45,355 nt of DNA. Origin: an uncultured Eubacteriales bacterium (GTDB lineage Bacteria; Bacillota_A; Clostridia; Christensenellales; Aristaeellaceae). The notes beneath the pieces are model-generated. The model ran no database searches, was not told where the DNA came from, and saw only the letters and a list, made by a program, of their open reading frames with translations. The stretch covers positions 1-45,355 of the forward strand of contig CALVKX010000001.1 in the NCBI GenBank assembly GCA_944333375.1. Reading direction: 5' to 3'. A program made the translations under genes and the position numbers. Positions 1 to 8,354 of this stretch are shown here, piece after piece. Every line of letters starts with the position of its first letter. Within the stretch, counting starts at the first letter, position 1.

Positions 1-296
1 GTTCGGTCCCTATCCATCGTGGGCGTAGGAATCATGAGAGGAGCTGTTCCTAGTACGAGAGGACCGGAATGGACGCACCACTGGTGCAACTGTTGTCGTG
101 CCAACGGCATAGCAGGGAAGCGAAGTGCGGATGGGATAAACGCTGAAGGCATCTAAGCGTGAAGCCCACCTCGAGAAGAAGATTCCAGGCAGCAATGCGA
201 GAGACCCCTGGAAGACTACCAGGTAGATAGGTCATCGGTGGAAGCGCAGTAATGTGTGTAGCTTGATGATACTAATCGGTCGAGAGCTTCATTAAG
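1..296 (+). rRNA. rrl: 23S ribosomal RNA, 3' end (partial)
   Basis: The window opens inside domain VI of 23S rRNA. The sarcin-ricin loop core (AGTACGAGAGGACC) lies at 52-65, and the usual terminal sequence with ACTAATCGGTCGAG follows near 271-284. The 5' part lies outside the window. The exact 3' end is estimated at about 296, because the maturation stem pairs with sequence that is not visible. Confidence 0.96.
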
Positions 297-401
297 GTCG
301 ATTCAAACGAAGACCAAGGGAAATGGCAAGAGATCTCGGAGAGCTCATATGCAGTTGTCAGGGGGCGCAGGGAAGCGTCCGATTTTAAGAAGTTCACCCT
401 T

Positions 402-517
<116 letters not shown>

Positions 518-525
518 TTTCATAT

Positions 526-600
<75 letters not shown>

Positions 601-610
601 TAAAACGGGT

Positions 611-648
611 TCCGATATTGATTTGATATCGGAGCTCTTTTTATTTTC
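611..648 (+). terminator. Intrinsic terminator of the rRNA-tRNA operon
   Basis: A perfect 8-bp stem, TCCGATAT (611-618) with ATATCGGA (626-633), and a 7-nt loop. A T-rich run follows at about 638-648. It starts 11 nt after the tRNA, so it most likely ends the ribosomal operon transcript. Confidence 0.85.
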
Positions 649-1178
649 TTCCAGAGGAAAAAACTGCGGCAGGTCCATAAAACGGCATATCCGAAGATGT
701 AGGGCGGGAGGCCGTCTGCTCCTGATAACCTGCTGGAGGTTAACAGGCCAGAAGCGGAATTGACTGCAAGGGCAGTAACGCGCAAATCAAAGCTAATCGG
801 CCTTTTGCAGGATAAGGGCCGATGTCTCCGCTGGAAAATAGCAGGAGCTCTGGCCTAAAGCGGGCGATAGCTTCCAATGACATGGCCTTCCCCTCGACAG
901 CGTATGGATGCAACGGTCCGGGATGGATCTTTCCGCAGCGTTTCAGCCAAAAGGAAGACGTTGACTCTCTGAGGCAAATCATGATAGACTCTAGCAATAG
1001 GATACACGTTCGGGAATTGGGGCGGTACGGGCTGTGGCAGCGCGGCCGAAGCCGAAAAGGAAGATAGCGCGTCTGACAGGACAAATTGCATGCGTGACAG
1101 CCTATGCGCAGATATGGAAATGAAGTTGGCTTGCTGGCTGGACAATCGGGCAGGCCGGGGAGAAGAAGGTGTGATTGG
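649..1178 (+). promoter_or_regulatory. 530-nt gene-free leader with hairpins and a possible promoter
   Basis: No convincing gene is seen between the rRNA terminator and the first accessory gene. Two inverted repeats are visible. One is CCTGATAACCT (721-731) with AGGTTAACAGG (737-747), with one mismatch. The other is ATCGGCC (796-802) with GGCCGAT (817-823), which extends inward as TT/AA around a bulged G. A plausible sigma-A promoter is TTGACT (961-966), 18 bp, TAGACT (985-990), about 190 nt before the next start codon. Short open frames here lack ribosome binding sites. Confidence 0.35.
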
Positions 1179-2324
1179 ATGAAAGCAGGAGACAGCGCTT
1201 CCATGACCGTTGTTTCCCTTGCCGCATACGAGGCGGCGACGAAGGACGGCCTGTCTCCGCAGGAGGCCGCGATTCAACTGCTGGAAAAGGTGGAAATACG
1301 CAAATTCAAGGATGTCTTGAGCCTGTTTGCAAGCGACAGGGAGGTCAGAGAGCTTTTGGTAAACGGTCTGTGCGCCAATGACGCCGGACGAAGCAGGATG
1401 TCCGTTGACAAGAAGGTCCGGGGATGGCTGGCTGGAAAGTATCAGCCGACGGCGAGGGAGGACCTGCTGGAGCTTTGCTTCGTACTTCATCTGAACACGG
1501 AAGACGCGGACGCGTTTTTGACCATGACGGGGGAAGAGGGCCTGCACTGGCGCGATCCAAGAGAGCTGGTCTATGCGTATGCGCTTGAGCGTGGCATGAG
1601 CTACCGGGAGGCGCAGGGGCTGCTTGAGCGTGTGATGCCGGAGGAAGCGTGCGCCGATGAAACGGCGCAAGCGGCCAGCTTTACGCCGCTGATTCGTCAG
1701 GAAATGAAGCAATGCGGCACGGAGGAGGAGCTGCGGGAGTTCCTCAGCCGTGCGGCTGGAAGGCTCGGCCGCCTGCACAACAGCGCCTACCGGCAGTTTA
1801 CGGCGATGCTGAAGGTGTTGGAGAAGCCAGAGTCCTATGGCCTAAAGAGCGAAAGGCGCTATACCATCCGTGAAATCGTACAGGAATACCTGGACCGCAA
1901 GCTGCCTTCCGTCCGGGAGGGAAGGATGCTGGAGGAGAAGAGGCGCAGCATCCTTGCCGACTGGCCGGATGAAATCGTGCTGTCCAGGATGAAGAACCGA
2001 AGGATGGATGTCACGCGCAAGGTGCTGATCCTGCTTTTTCTGGCTACGGACGGCGGCGAGGAGCCGCAGGAGGAATGGGTGGACGAGGATTGGGAGCAAG
2101 AGCCTCCGGCGGACGACGCGGATGTGACGTTTCGTTCCTCATACATGAGAATCAATCAGATGCTGGCAGAGTGCGGCTACCGCATGTTGGACCCGCGCAA
2201 TGCCTTTGACTGGCTTGTGCTGTACTGCATGCGGGTAGAGGACGAGGGCGCGGGCATGGATGGCCTCAACGAACGGCTTACGCATGTTCTGGAGGCGCTG
2301 TTCCCGCCGCAGGCAGAGGGCTGA
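1179..2324 (+). CDS. XRE-like helix-turn-helix protein, first gene of the accessory cluster
   Basis: 381 aa. I start it at ATG 1179, which has the purine-rich site AGAAGAAGG about 9 nt upstream; an earlier in-frame ATG at 1104 lacks one. Residues about 75-130 contain MSVDKKVRGWLAGKYQPTAR followed by a helical run ending in DADAFLTM. This resembles the recognition helix and following helices of Cro/C1-type HTH domains (x-x-V-x-x-W-L-x-G-x-x-x-P). The rest is charged, helical and unrecognised, and I see no membrane segment. It ends 66 nt before the kinase-NACHT gene on the same strand, so a role in regulating that protein or transducing its signal is plausible. It may equally be a non-DNA-binding adaptor. 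I do not recognise the full-length family. Confidence 0.6.
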   Translation: MKAGDSASMTVVSLAAYEAATKDGLSPQEAAIQLLEKVEIRKFKDVLSLFASDREVRELLVNGLCANDAGRSRMSVDKKVRGWLAGKYQPTAREDLLELCFVLHLNTEDADAFLTMTGEEGLHWRDPRELVYAYALERGMSYREAQGLLERVMPEEACADETAQAASFTPLIRQEMKQCGTEEELREFLSRAAGRLGRLHNSAYRQFTAMLKVLEKPESYGLKSERRYTIREIVQEYLDRKLPSVREGRMLEEKRRSILADWPDEIVLSRMKNRRMDVTRKVLILLFLATDGGEEPQEEWVDEDWEQEPPADDADVTFRSSYMRINQMLAECGYRMLDPRNAFDWLVLYCMRVEDEGAGMDGLNERLTHVLEALFPPQAEG

Positions 2325-2335
2325 CGGAAACGAGA

Positions 2336-2366
2336 TTCAAAGCGCTGCTGGCTTGTGTGCTACAAT
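2336..2366 (+). promoter_or_regulatory. Extended -10 promoter before the kinase-NACHT gene
   Basis: TGCTACAAT at 2358-2366 is an extended -10 (TG-n-TACAAT), with TTCAAA (2336-2341) as a weak -35 at 19 bp. The 13-mer GTGTGCTACAATG recurs exactly before the gene at 6477. The start codon at 2391 lies 25 nt downstream. Confidence 0.55.
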
Positions 2367-2390
2367 GCAGACGAGAACAGGGGTGATTGA

Positions 2391-5243
2391 ATGGACCAGC
2401 GGATAGGATTGAAGCCGGGGACGGAGTTGCCCTTTCCCGGCATGGCCTGCGTGATTGAAAGATGCGTGGGCTGCGGCTCAAATGCCATCGTTTATGAGGG
2501 CGCCTATCCGGATGCGCTGAATCCCAGCCTGCGCCACCGCGTTTTAATCAAGGAGCTGTTTCCCTATGACGCGGGAGGGCATATCTGGCGCGGCGAAAAG
2601 CAGCAAATCTGCATGGACGGGCTGGGCGAGGCGGTCTGGAAGCTGCACCGGCGCAGCTTTGAGCGCGGAAATGATGTTCATCTGCAGATGCTTTCTCAGA
2701 TGCCGGAGCAAACGGGCGGCAACCTCAATACGTTTTCTCTGAACCAGACGCTTTACACCCTTTTGGACTATTCGGGCGGCCGCAGCCTGGACAGGGAGCT
2801 GCAAAGCAAACCGCCTCAGACGCTCGGGACGGCTGCCACGCGCGTGAGCAAGCTGCTATCTGTTCTGGAAGCCTTCCACGAGCGGGGCTTTCTGCATCTG
2901 GACATCAGCCTGGACAATGTGCTGCTGGTGGGGGAGGGGAAAGCCGAACGCGTCCTCCTGATTGACTACAACAGCGTGCACACCCGGCAGGAGTTGCTTG
3001 ACGGCGGAGACGTCTACTTCAGCGCCAAGGAGGGGTTTACCGCTCCGGAGATCCGAACGAACATGGCGCAGGCCATCGCGGAATGTACCGACCTTTTTTC
3101 GGTGGCCTGCGTGTTTTATGCGCTTTTGATGGGGCGGCCGCCCGCGCCGGAGGAGCTGACCCGAAGGCATCCGCCGGACGCGGCGGACAGCCCGTTGCTG
3201 GCGGATGTCCCGCCCACGGTGAAAACGCAGGTCCGTAGGATCCTGCGTCGGGGCCTGTGCGTATTGCCGGACAGGCGCTACCGCTCCTGTGCTGAAATGC
3301 GGCGAGATGTTGAGGAGCTTGAGAACCGCCTGGACGGGGTGGGGATCACGCACGCAGCGCTGTGGGAAGCCGGAAAAAGGAGCATCCAGCGGCTGACGAG
3401 GCAAAACCCCTCGCTGGCCTATGTGGAGCGCGACGCAGAGCTCTACCCGCTACGCATCCGGCCGGAGAACGGGGAATCGATGCCGGCCCAGGCGTTTGTG
3501 GAATCCCTGGCCGCCTCGGCGCTGCTCCTGGGCGACGGCGGGATGGGCAAGTCCACCGCGCTGCTGCGCGCCGCCCTGGAGGGAGGCAGCCGGTATTCTC
3601 CCGCCCAACCGGCGGTCATGTATCTTCCGCTGCCGGGATGGAAGCGGGGCGAAAACCATTTTATCCTGAATCAGGTGCTAAAGGAGCTGCGCTTCGACGC
3701 ACGGACAAAGACCGTAGAGGATGCGCGCCATGCCCTGCTTGCGCTTTTGGGCGAGAAACGAAACGGGCGCGCAACCCTTCTTCTGCTGCTGGACGGGCTC
3801 AATGAGACCGTTGGGGACAACGCGGCGCTCCTTGAGGAGATCGAAGCGCTGTCGGCCCTGCCCGGGCTTCGGATGATCGTCGCCAGCCGGACCGTACCAG
3901 AAAACCTGACGCTGTACCGGGCGTTTATGGCGCGGCTGGAGGAGACGGACGTGAGCGAAGTGCTGGCGCGCAGCGGCCTGCTTCTGCCCGAAAGCGCCGG
4001 CATGCGGAAGCTCCTGAGAACGCCGATGATGCTGTCGCTGTTCGTTCAAACGGCGAAGGATACGGGCAACCAGGTGCTGTGTCAGTCGGAGCGGGAGTTG
4101 CTGCGCGGCTATCTGGACGCGCTGTGCGAAAAGGCGGCGCGGGAGGCCGGCAGACCGGCGGATTACCGGGTTGAGGCCGCGGTGAAGCTGGTGCTGCCCG
4201 CAATCGCGCGGGAAATCGAGCGGCAGGGCCATCCTCTGGATGATCTGGCGCTGCATCGGACCGTCAGGCGGTGCCATGCGCTATTGCGCGGGAATCGGTT
4301 TTCTGGCGCCTTTCCCCAATGGATTGGCCACAGCCGGGAGGCGCTTGGGGAAGCGGTGGACAGCGCGGAGGCATGGCACGGCGAGATCGTCCAGACCATC
4401 CTGTGGCAGCGGCTGGGCCTTTTGGTGCGCGACGCAAACGGCTGCTATCACGTCCTCCATCAGATCCTGCGGGACTACCTTGCCGGATGCTGGGCGGAAA
4501 ACGAACGCAGGTTGCGCTTGCGGCGGGTGCGCGTGGGCGTGGCCGCCGGGCTGGCCCTGATGCTGCTGGCCTGCGGCGGTCTGTTTGTCTGGGAGCTCTG
4601 GCTCAGGCCCAGGCCATATGACGAGCGCTTGAGCGCCATGGCGCTGGACGCCGCGACGATACAGTTTATCAACTGCGGCCTCCAATACGAAGCCATGTCT
4701 GCCATGCTGGCCGGGGAAATGGAGCCTCGGACGTGTGCCGATTTGGTTGCGGCGCATGGCGGCGGAATCAGCCGCTCGGCCCGGCTTGCCATCGAGCAGA
4801 TGCAGGAGGGAGACGGCGAGGTGATCCCTTGGTCCGGGCAGCCCTTTGATTTTGAAAGCGCCGGGATGCTGCTGGCCTTGCCGGGGGAGCGGGCGGATGC
4901 CTACGCCACCTATATCCGGGCCAATGCGCTGGTATCGGGGGCGGATGAGGACGGGTTTTCCGAGGCGCTCTGCGAACTGCTGGAGGCGGATGCGGACATC
5001 GCCTGGCTGCTGGAGCAGATCGTGTGTCTGCCTCACGTGGATGGGATGAGCGAGGCGCAAAGGCTGAGCTATGACACGGGGCTTTTGTCGCTGCCGGCGG
5101 CGCAGGAGACCCGCGCGGTGGACGTCTCACGGGGATTGTCCTATGCGCTTGAAAAGGCCGGCGAGCGTCGGCGAAGGGCGCAGAACGAGTTGGAACAGAT
5201 GGCGGTCATGCATGACCCTGCCATAGGGAGGGAAGCGGAATGA
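2391..5243 (+). CDS. Ser/Thr protein kinase fused to a NACHT-type STAND ATPase with a membrane segment
   Basis: 950 aa. Residues 1-315 form a eukaryotic-like kinase: a glycine-rich loop around CGSNAIVYEG (28-37), the VAIK-type lysine K54, the catalytic loop HLDISLDN with D171 and N176, D192 (IDYN) for DFG, and APE at 218-220. All key residues are present, so it should be active. Residues about 370-560 form a NACHT ATPase: Walker A GDGGMGKST (381-389), Walker B LLLLLDGLNE (462-471), a sensor-like VASR (497-500), and the TPMMLSLF element typical of NACHT winged regions. A single membrane helix lies at about 714-737, followed by about 210 residues of unknown sensor region. STAND ATPases are known as ligand-gated switches in defence and signalling. 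The next gene overlaps its stop by 4 nt. The kinase-NACHT-membrane order within one chain is unusual. Confidence 0.88.
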   Translation: MDQRIGLKPGTELPFPGMACVIERCVGCGSNAIVYEGAYPDALNPSLRHRVLIKELFPYDAGGHIWRGEKQQICMDGLGEAVWKLHRRSFERGNDVHLQMLSQMPEQTGGNLNTFSLNQTLYTLLDYSGGRSLDRELQSKPPQTLGTAATRVSKLLSVLEAFHERGFLHLDISLDNVLLVGEGKAERVLLIDYNSVHTRQELLDGGDVYFSAKEGFTAPEIRTNMAQAIAECTDLFSVACVFYALLMGRPPAPEELTRRHPPDAADSPLLADVPPTVKTQVRRILRRGLCVLPDRRYRSCAEMRRDVEELENRLDGVGITHAALWEAGKRSIQRLTRQNPSLAYVERDAELYPLRIRPENGESMPAQAFVESLAASALLLGDGGMGKSTALLRAALEGGSRYSPAQPAVMYLPLPGWKRGENHFILNQVLKELRFDARTKTVEDARHALLALLGEKRNGRATLLLLLDGLNETVGDNAALLEEIEALSALPGLRMIVASRTVPENLTLYRAFMARLEETDVSEVLARSGLLLPESAGMRKLLRTPMMLSLFVQTAKDTGNQVLCQSERELLRGYLDALCEKAAREAGRPADYRVEAAVKLVLPAIAREIERQGHPLDDLALHRTVRRCHALLRGNRFSGAFPQWIGHSREALGEAVDSAEAWHGEIVQTILWQRLGLLVRDANGCYHVLHQILRDYLAGCWAENERRLRLRRVRVGVAAGLALMLLACGGLFVWELWLRPRPYDERLSAMALDAATIQFINCGLQYEAMSAMLAGEMEPRTCADLVAAHGGGISRSARLAIEQMQEGDGEVIPWSGQPFDFESAGMLLALPGERADAYATYIRANALVSGADEDGFSEALCELLEADADIAWLLEQIVCLPHVDGMSEAQRLSYDTGLLSLPAAQETRAVDVSRGLSYALEKAGERRRRAQNELEQMAVMHDPAIGREAE

Positions 5244-6361
5244 AAAAACGGATCTGTCTGTGGATGGCTGTGGCGATGCTGGCGGTCCCGCTCCTGCCTG
5301 CGGCGGCGGAGGGAGCGAACGAGGTGACGGGACTGCTGGAGCAGCTTGCGCAGCTCATGGATGTTCGCGAGCAGATCTATGAGCTCAAGCGTGGCGCGCT
5401 TGACGCGATCTCGTCGTTTTGCGAGGAAAACAGCTATGAGAGCCTGCTTCACGCAAGGATCGCCTGTGACGAGGCGGCGCGGGTGCTGCGCATGATCGCC
5501 GCGCCCGCCCTGACGCTTTCGGATGAGGCGCTTGCCGGGCTCATGCTCAGGGGCGTTGAGGTGGACGCGCTCGAAAGCGAGATCGAGAGCATGCAGGCGG
5601 TTTTGGAAAGCGAGCCGGACAGCATGGCCATGTACAAGAGCCTGCTGTATACGGCGGCCTGTCAGCTGAGCCAGAAGGACACGATCGCCGCCTGGCTCTC
5701 CATCGACAGGGAGAAGGCCGCGCTGGACGGCGAATATGACGGCAACCTCATGAACGTGCTGCTGCTACCCATCGCCGGGGAGCCGGAGGCCGCCGCCTTC
5801 TGGGACGACATCCCGTCCCGGTGGCCCATCATCGCGGAAGGCCTGACCCCGTGGGAGGACAGCCGCGAGGCGCTTTTGGGAAAGGCGGATCGAATCCTCG
5901 AGCGGTACGAGACCGTCATCGCTCAGGTCTCTGAGGTGCTGGGAAGGGATGCCTACGCCGCCGGACGCTTCGGCGATGCGGTCGGCGACCCGGAGGCACT
6001 GCGGGCGGACGCAAACGTCATTTCCGGGATGCCGGCGATGGCGCCGCTTCCAAGCGGCTGGCTGCTTCCGGAAACGACGGCGCTGTATGCGTCATACGGG
6101 GAGGACCAGGGAATTCCGGAGGCGCTGACGCTGTATGAGGAAAATGTCGCGCCGGAGGCTTTTGACGAATACGCGGAGCTGCTGTCCTCCCTCGGCGCCG
6201 TGCTCTATGGACAGGAAGAGGAGCAGGATGCGCGGCAGATGATCTTTCTTATAAACGGCCATGCGCTGATTTTGCGCTGGGATGCCAAGGCGGCGATGAT
6301 CTCCTATGATCCGCGGTTTCTGTCGCTGGAGACAGCGGCCTATATGCTCAGCGTCCAATGA
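5240..6361 (+). CDS. Exported helical protein of unknown function
   Basis: 373 aa. The N-terminus is a Sec signal peptide: KKR, a hydrophobic core over about residues 7-21, and a likely AAA/EGA cleavage near residue 23. There is no lipobox cysteine. The mature part is acidic and mostly helical, with no motif I recognise. The ATG overlaps the kinase-NACHT stop (ATGA, 5240-5243), so the two are translationally coupled. Since the upstream protein has one membrane helix and a distal domain of about 210 residues, this exported protein could meet that domain outside the membrane. That is inference. Confidence 0.75.
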   Translation: MKKRICLWMAVAMLAVPLLPAAAEGANEVTGLLEQLAQLMDVREQIYELKRGALDAISSFCEENSYESLLHARIACDEAARVLRMIAAPALTLSDEALAGLMLRGVEVDALESEIESMQAVLESEPDSMAMYKSLLYTAACQLSQKDTIAAWLSIDREKAALDGEYDGNLMNVLLLPIAGEPEAAAFWDDIPSRWPIIAEGLTPWEDSREALLGKADRILERYETVIAQVSEVLGRDAYAAGRFGDAVGDPEALRADANVISGMPAMAPLPSGWLLPETTALYASYGEDQGIPEALTLYEENVAPEAFDEYAELLSSLGAVLYGQEEEQDARQMIFLINGHALILRWDAKAAMISYDPRFLSLETAAYMLSVQ

Positions 6362-6384
6362 CGGACGCGGACCTGGAAACGGCC

Positions 6385-6414
6385 TGCAAATCCTGAAAAA
6401 GGGTGTGCTACAAT
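6385..6414 (+). promoter_or_regulatory. Extended -10 promoter before the small-protein genes
   Basis: TGCTACAAT at 6406-6414 is preceded by TGCAAA (6385-6390) as a weak -35 with an 18-bp spacer. The 13 nt GTGTGCTACAATG match the promoter at 2358-2366 exactly. The next start codon is at 6477, about 60 nt downstream. Confidence 0.55.
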
Positions 6415-6476
6415 GGCTTCACACCACAGGCGCCAAAGGGCGGCGCGGATGGAGCGACAGCAAAGGAGATGCAGCC

Positions 6477-6818
6477 ATGAACACGGGCGGAGAGATGCTT
6501 TTTCCAGAGGGAAACGAGGGGCGTAACGCAGCGCTGGAAACCGGGGCGGCGCAAAACGCGGCCCAGCTCGAGCGGTGCGGCGAGACGGAGCTGATGGGGC
6601 CGCCGGAGATGGAGATGCTGGAACAGCAGGAAATGGATAAATTTGTAGAGAATAGTAGAATCGGAGATTACAGGATCGTACATTATCCGCCGGAAGGAGA
6701 GGTCCCCTCCATGGAGCGCAGGGGAGAATCCCAGAGGCTGGGCGAATACCGCATCTTTTGCGATACGCACCCAAAATCGGGCGGATATGACATCTTTGCC
6801 GATGGAAAAGGAAAATGA
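6477..6818 (+). CDS. Small acidic protein with the Q-x-E-M-x-x-F motif (paralog A)
   Basis: 113 aa. ATG 6477 has AAGGAGATG about 8 nt upstream. Residues about 40-56 read EMEMLEQQEMDKF. The core EQQEMD-x-F recurs in the protein at 8005, and a looser form (PQEMSEF) is in the protein at 6836. The C-terminal half is Arg/Tyr/Gly-rich with two similar stretches, IGDYRIVHYPP and LGEYRIFCDTHPK, suggesting a short internal duplication. There is no signal peptide or membrane segment. The function is unknown; it may be a substrate, adaptor or secreted effector of the ATPases downstream. Confidence 0.65.
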   Translation: MNTGGEMLFPEGNEGRNAALETGAAQNAAQLERCGETELMGPPEMEMLEQQEMDKFVENSRIGDYRIVHYPPEGEVPSMERRGESQRLGEYRIFCDTHPKSGGYDIFADGKGK

Positions 6819-6835
6819 AAGCGGGAAGGAGAACC

Positions 6836-7579
6836 ATGATGCGCTTTGAATGGGGAGAAACGGGCGAGCTATTTCCCCTGCGGGAAGGCCCGTCGGAAAC
6901 CGCGCCTGAGCATCAGGCCATACCGCAGGAAATGAGCGAGTTTATGCAGTACGCCGCGGAACAGCCGCAGGAGGATATCCGCATCTCCGAGGGCGGCTTC
7001 AGCCAGGAGGGAAGGTTTATTCCCGGCAAGGTGGAGTGGATCGACGCGGAAGCGGCGGAGTTCGACCCGGAGCTGCAGGCGCTGTCCGAGGAGCTGGATT
7101 CGTGGTTTCAGCAGAGCGAACGGATGTCCTGCGCGGTGGCAGACCAGACGATGGCCCTCAATCAGCTCACCCACGAGGGCTACACGGAGCAGGAGATGCT
7201 CGACATCGGCAGGGAAAAGGGCTGGTACAACGAAGGCACCTATCCCAAGGACGTGGGCAAGATCGCGGAACACATGGGCATGGAGGTCGAGCAGCACCAT
7301 GGGGTTGCCGCGGCGGAGCTGGACATCGCCAACGATCCCGAGCTCAAGGTCCTGGCGAACGTGGACAGCACGCTGCTGCAATACCCCGGCGCCTTCAAGC
7401 GCTGCCAGCCCGATCACTGCGTGCAGGTGCTCCGGGTGGATGATACGGCGGAGGGGAAGATGGTCATCCTCAACGATCCCGGCCATGCGGACGGGAAAGG
7501 CGTGGTGTATCCGCTGGAGGTATTTGAACGGGCCTACAGGGGCGATATCACGACGATCAGAAAGGCGGAGATGGCATGA
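6836..7579 (+). CDS. C39/papain-like cysteine peptidase-fold protein with the Q-x-E-M-x-x-F motif
   Basis: 247 aa from ATG 6836, which has AAGGAG 5 nt upstream; an alternative ATG at 6815 overlaps the previous stop. The N-terminal region (about residues 28-37) carries IPQEMSEFMQ, related to the motif in its small neighbours. Residues 90-240 have the order expected of a C39-like peptidase: Q93 six residues before C99 in SCAVADQTMAL, H194 in DHCVQVLRV, and N213-D214 in ILNDPG. Those would be the oxyanion Gln, nucleophile, His and Asp/Asn. There is no signal peptide. It could be a protease effector, a processing enzyme for the small proteins, or a catalytically dead fold. The C39 assignment is by motif only. 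Confidence 0.68.
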   Translation: MMRFEWGETGELFPLREGPSETAPEHQAIPQEMSEFMQYAAEQPQEDIRISEGGFSQEGRFIPGKVEWIDAEAAEFDPELQALSEELDSWFQQSERMSCAVADQTMALNQLTHEGYTEQEMLDIGREKGWYNEGTYPKDVGKIAEHMGMEVEQHHGVAAAELDIANDPELKVLANVDSTLLQYPGAFKRCQPDHCVQVLRVDDTAEGKMVILNDPGHADGKGVVYPLEVFERAYRGDITTIRKAEMA

Positions 7580-8001
7580 AGGGCACAGAATGGATGGAAA
7601 ACCTGCTTGGATGCGAGGCGGCCAGGCGGAACATCCCCCTGGGGTTTCAGGCGACGCTGCCCCTGCCGGGAAGGCGCGGGGCGCATACGGCGGAGTGCTG
7701 GTACTACCGGCTGGAGTGCCAGTCCGACGGCCCGCAGGTCTATTCCCCGGAGCGCTACGTCCTGTGGAACACCGAAACGATGGAGATCCTGTCGATGGCA
7801 TCCATGGCGCCCGTTTGCCTGGGTTCCGGGGCGGACGTGCTGACCGAGGCGCACCGCCGGCAGGAGGACGCCTTTCTGGACGGGCCGTTTACGGATTTTC
7901 TCAACGACGGGAGCGTCGCGGAGATCACGGACCGATGGCTTTCCGCCGCGCCGCAGGCGATGCGGCGGTGGCTTGAGAACGCAGTGAAGGAGGAGCGCTG
8001 A
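7576..8001 (+). CDS. Small protein coupled to the C39-like gene, unknown function
   Basis: 141 aa. Its ATG overlaps the peptidase-like gene's stop (ATGA, 7576-7579), so they are co-translated and probably work as a pair. It is soluble, with no signal peptide, repeats or recognised motif. It has a Trp/Tyr-rich middle (ECWYYRLEC) and a helical C-terminus. By position it could be a chaperone, inhibitor or immunity partner of the C39-like protein; that is inference only. Confidence 0.6.
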   Translation: MKGTEWMENLLGCEAARRNIPLGFQATLPLPGRRGAHTAECWYYRLECQSDGPQVYSPERYVLWNTETMEILSMASMAPVCLGSGADVLTEAHRRQEDAFLDGPFTDFLNDGSVAEITDRWLSAAPQAMRRWLENAVKEER

Positions 8002-8004
8002 ACG

Positions 8005-8313
8005 ATGAATGGTTTCTACGAGCAGGCAACACCCGAGATCGCCCGGCCCCAGGAGGGGACGGAGGTGGTCAGCGCCGCCGGCGCGATGGAGCTGGACACG
8101 ATGGAGCAGCAGGAGATGGACCGCTTTGCGCAAACGGCCGAGGCCATGCCGGAGGCGGCCGAGCAGCGGGAGATGGACGAGGGCGAAAAGCTGGGCTATT
8201 CCTCGGACTATTATGAGCACCAAATGGCTTCGGCGCTGGAGAGCGGAAACAAGATCGCCTTGCGCAACGCGGAACGTAACTGGGCCAAGGCGAAAGCCAA
8301 GGAAAATAGCTGA
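8005..8313 (+). CDS. Small acidic helical protein with the Q-x-E-M-x-x-F motif (paralog D)
   Basis: 102 aa. ATG 8005 follows the previous stop by 3 nt, with GGAG at 7991-7994 inside the end of the upstream gene. Residues about 28-41 read ELDTMEQQEMDRF, sharing EQQEMD-x-F with the 113-aa protein at 6477. The shared codons differ at third positions, so the motif is kept by selection rather than recent duplication. A second, weaker copy (EQREMDEG) follows. The C-terminus is basic and helical (NAERNWAKAKAKE). It lies 41 nt before the Hsp70-like gene. Confidence 0.65.
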   Translation: MNGFYEQATPEIARPQEGTEVVSAAGAMELDTMEQQEMDRFAQTAEAMPEAAEQREMDEGEKLGYSSDYYEHQMASALESGNKIALRNAERNWAKAKAKENS

Positions 8314-8354
8314 TCTTTGTCAATGAAGGCAAAGTCAGAGCGGGAGGATGCAAT

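Noticed and set aside
855..1778. Long - strand frame of about 307 codons opposite the HTH gene
   Set aside because: Arg/His/Pro/Leu-rich shadow composition, no ribosome binding site, and the + strand frame has sensible HTH content.
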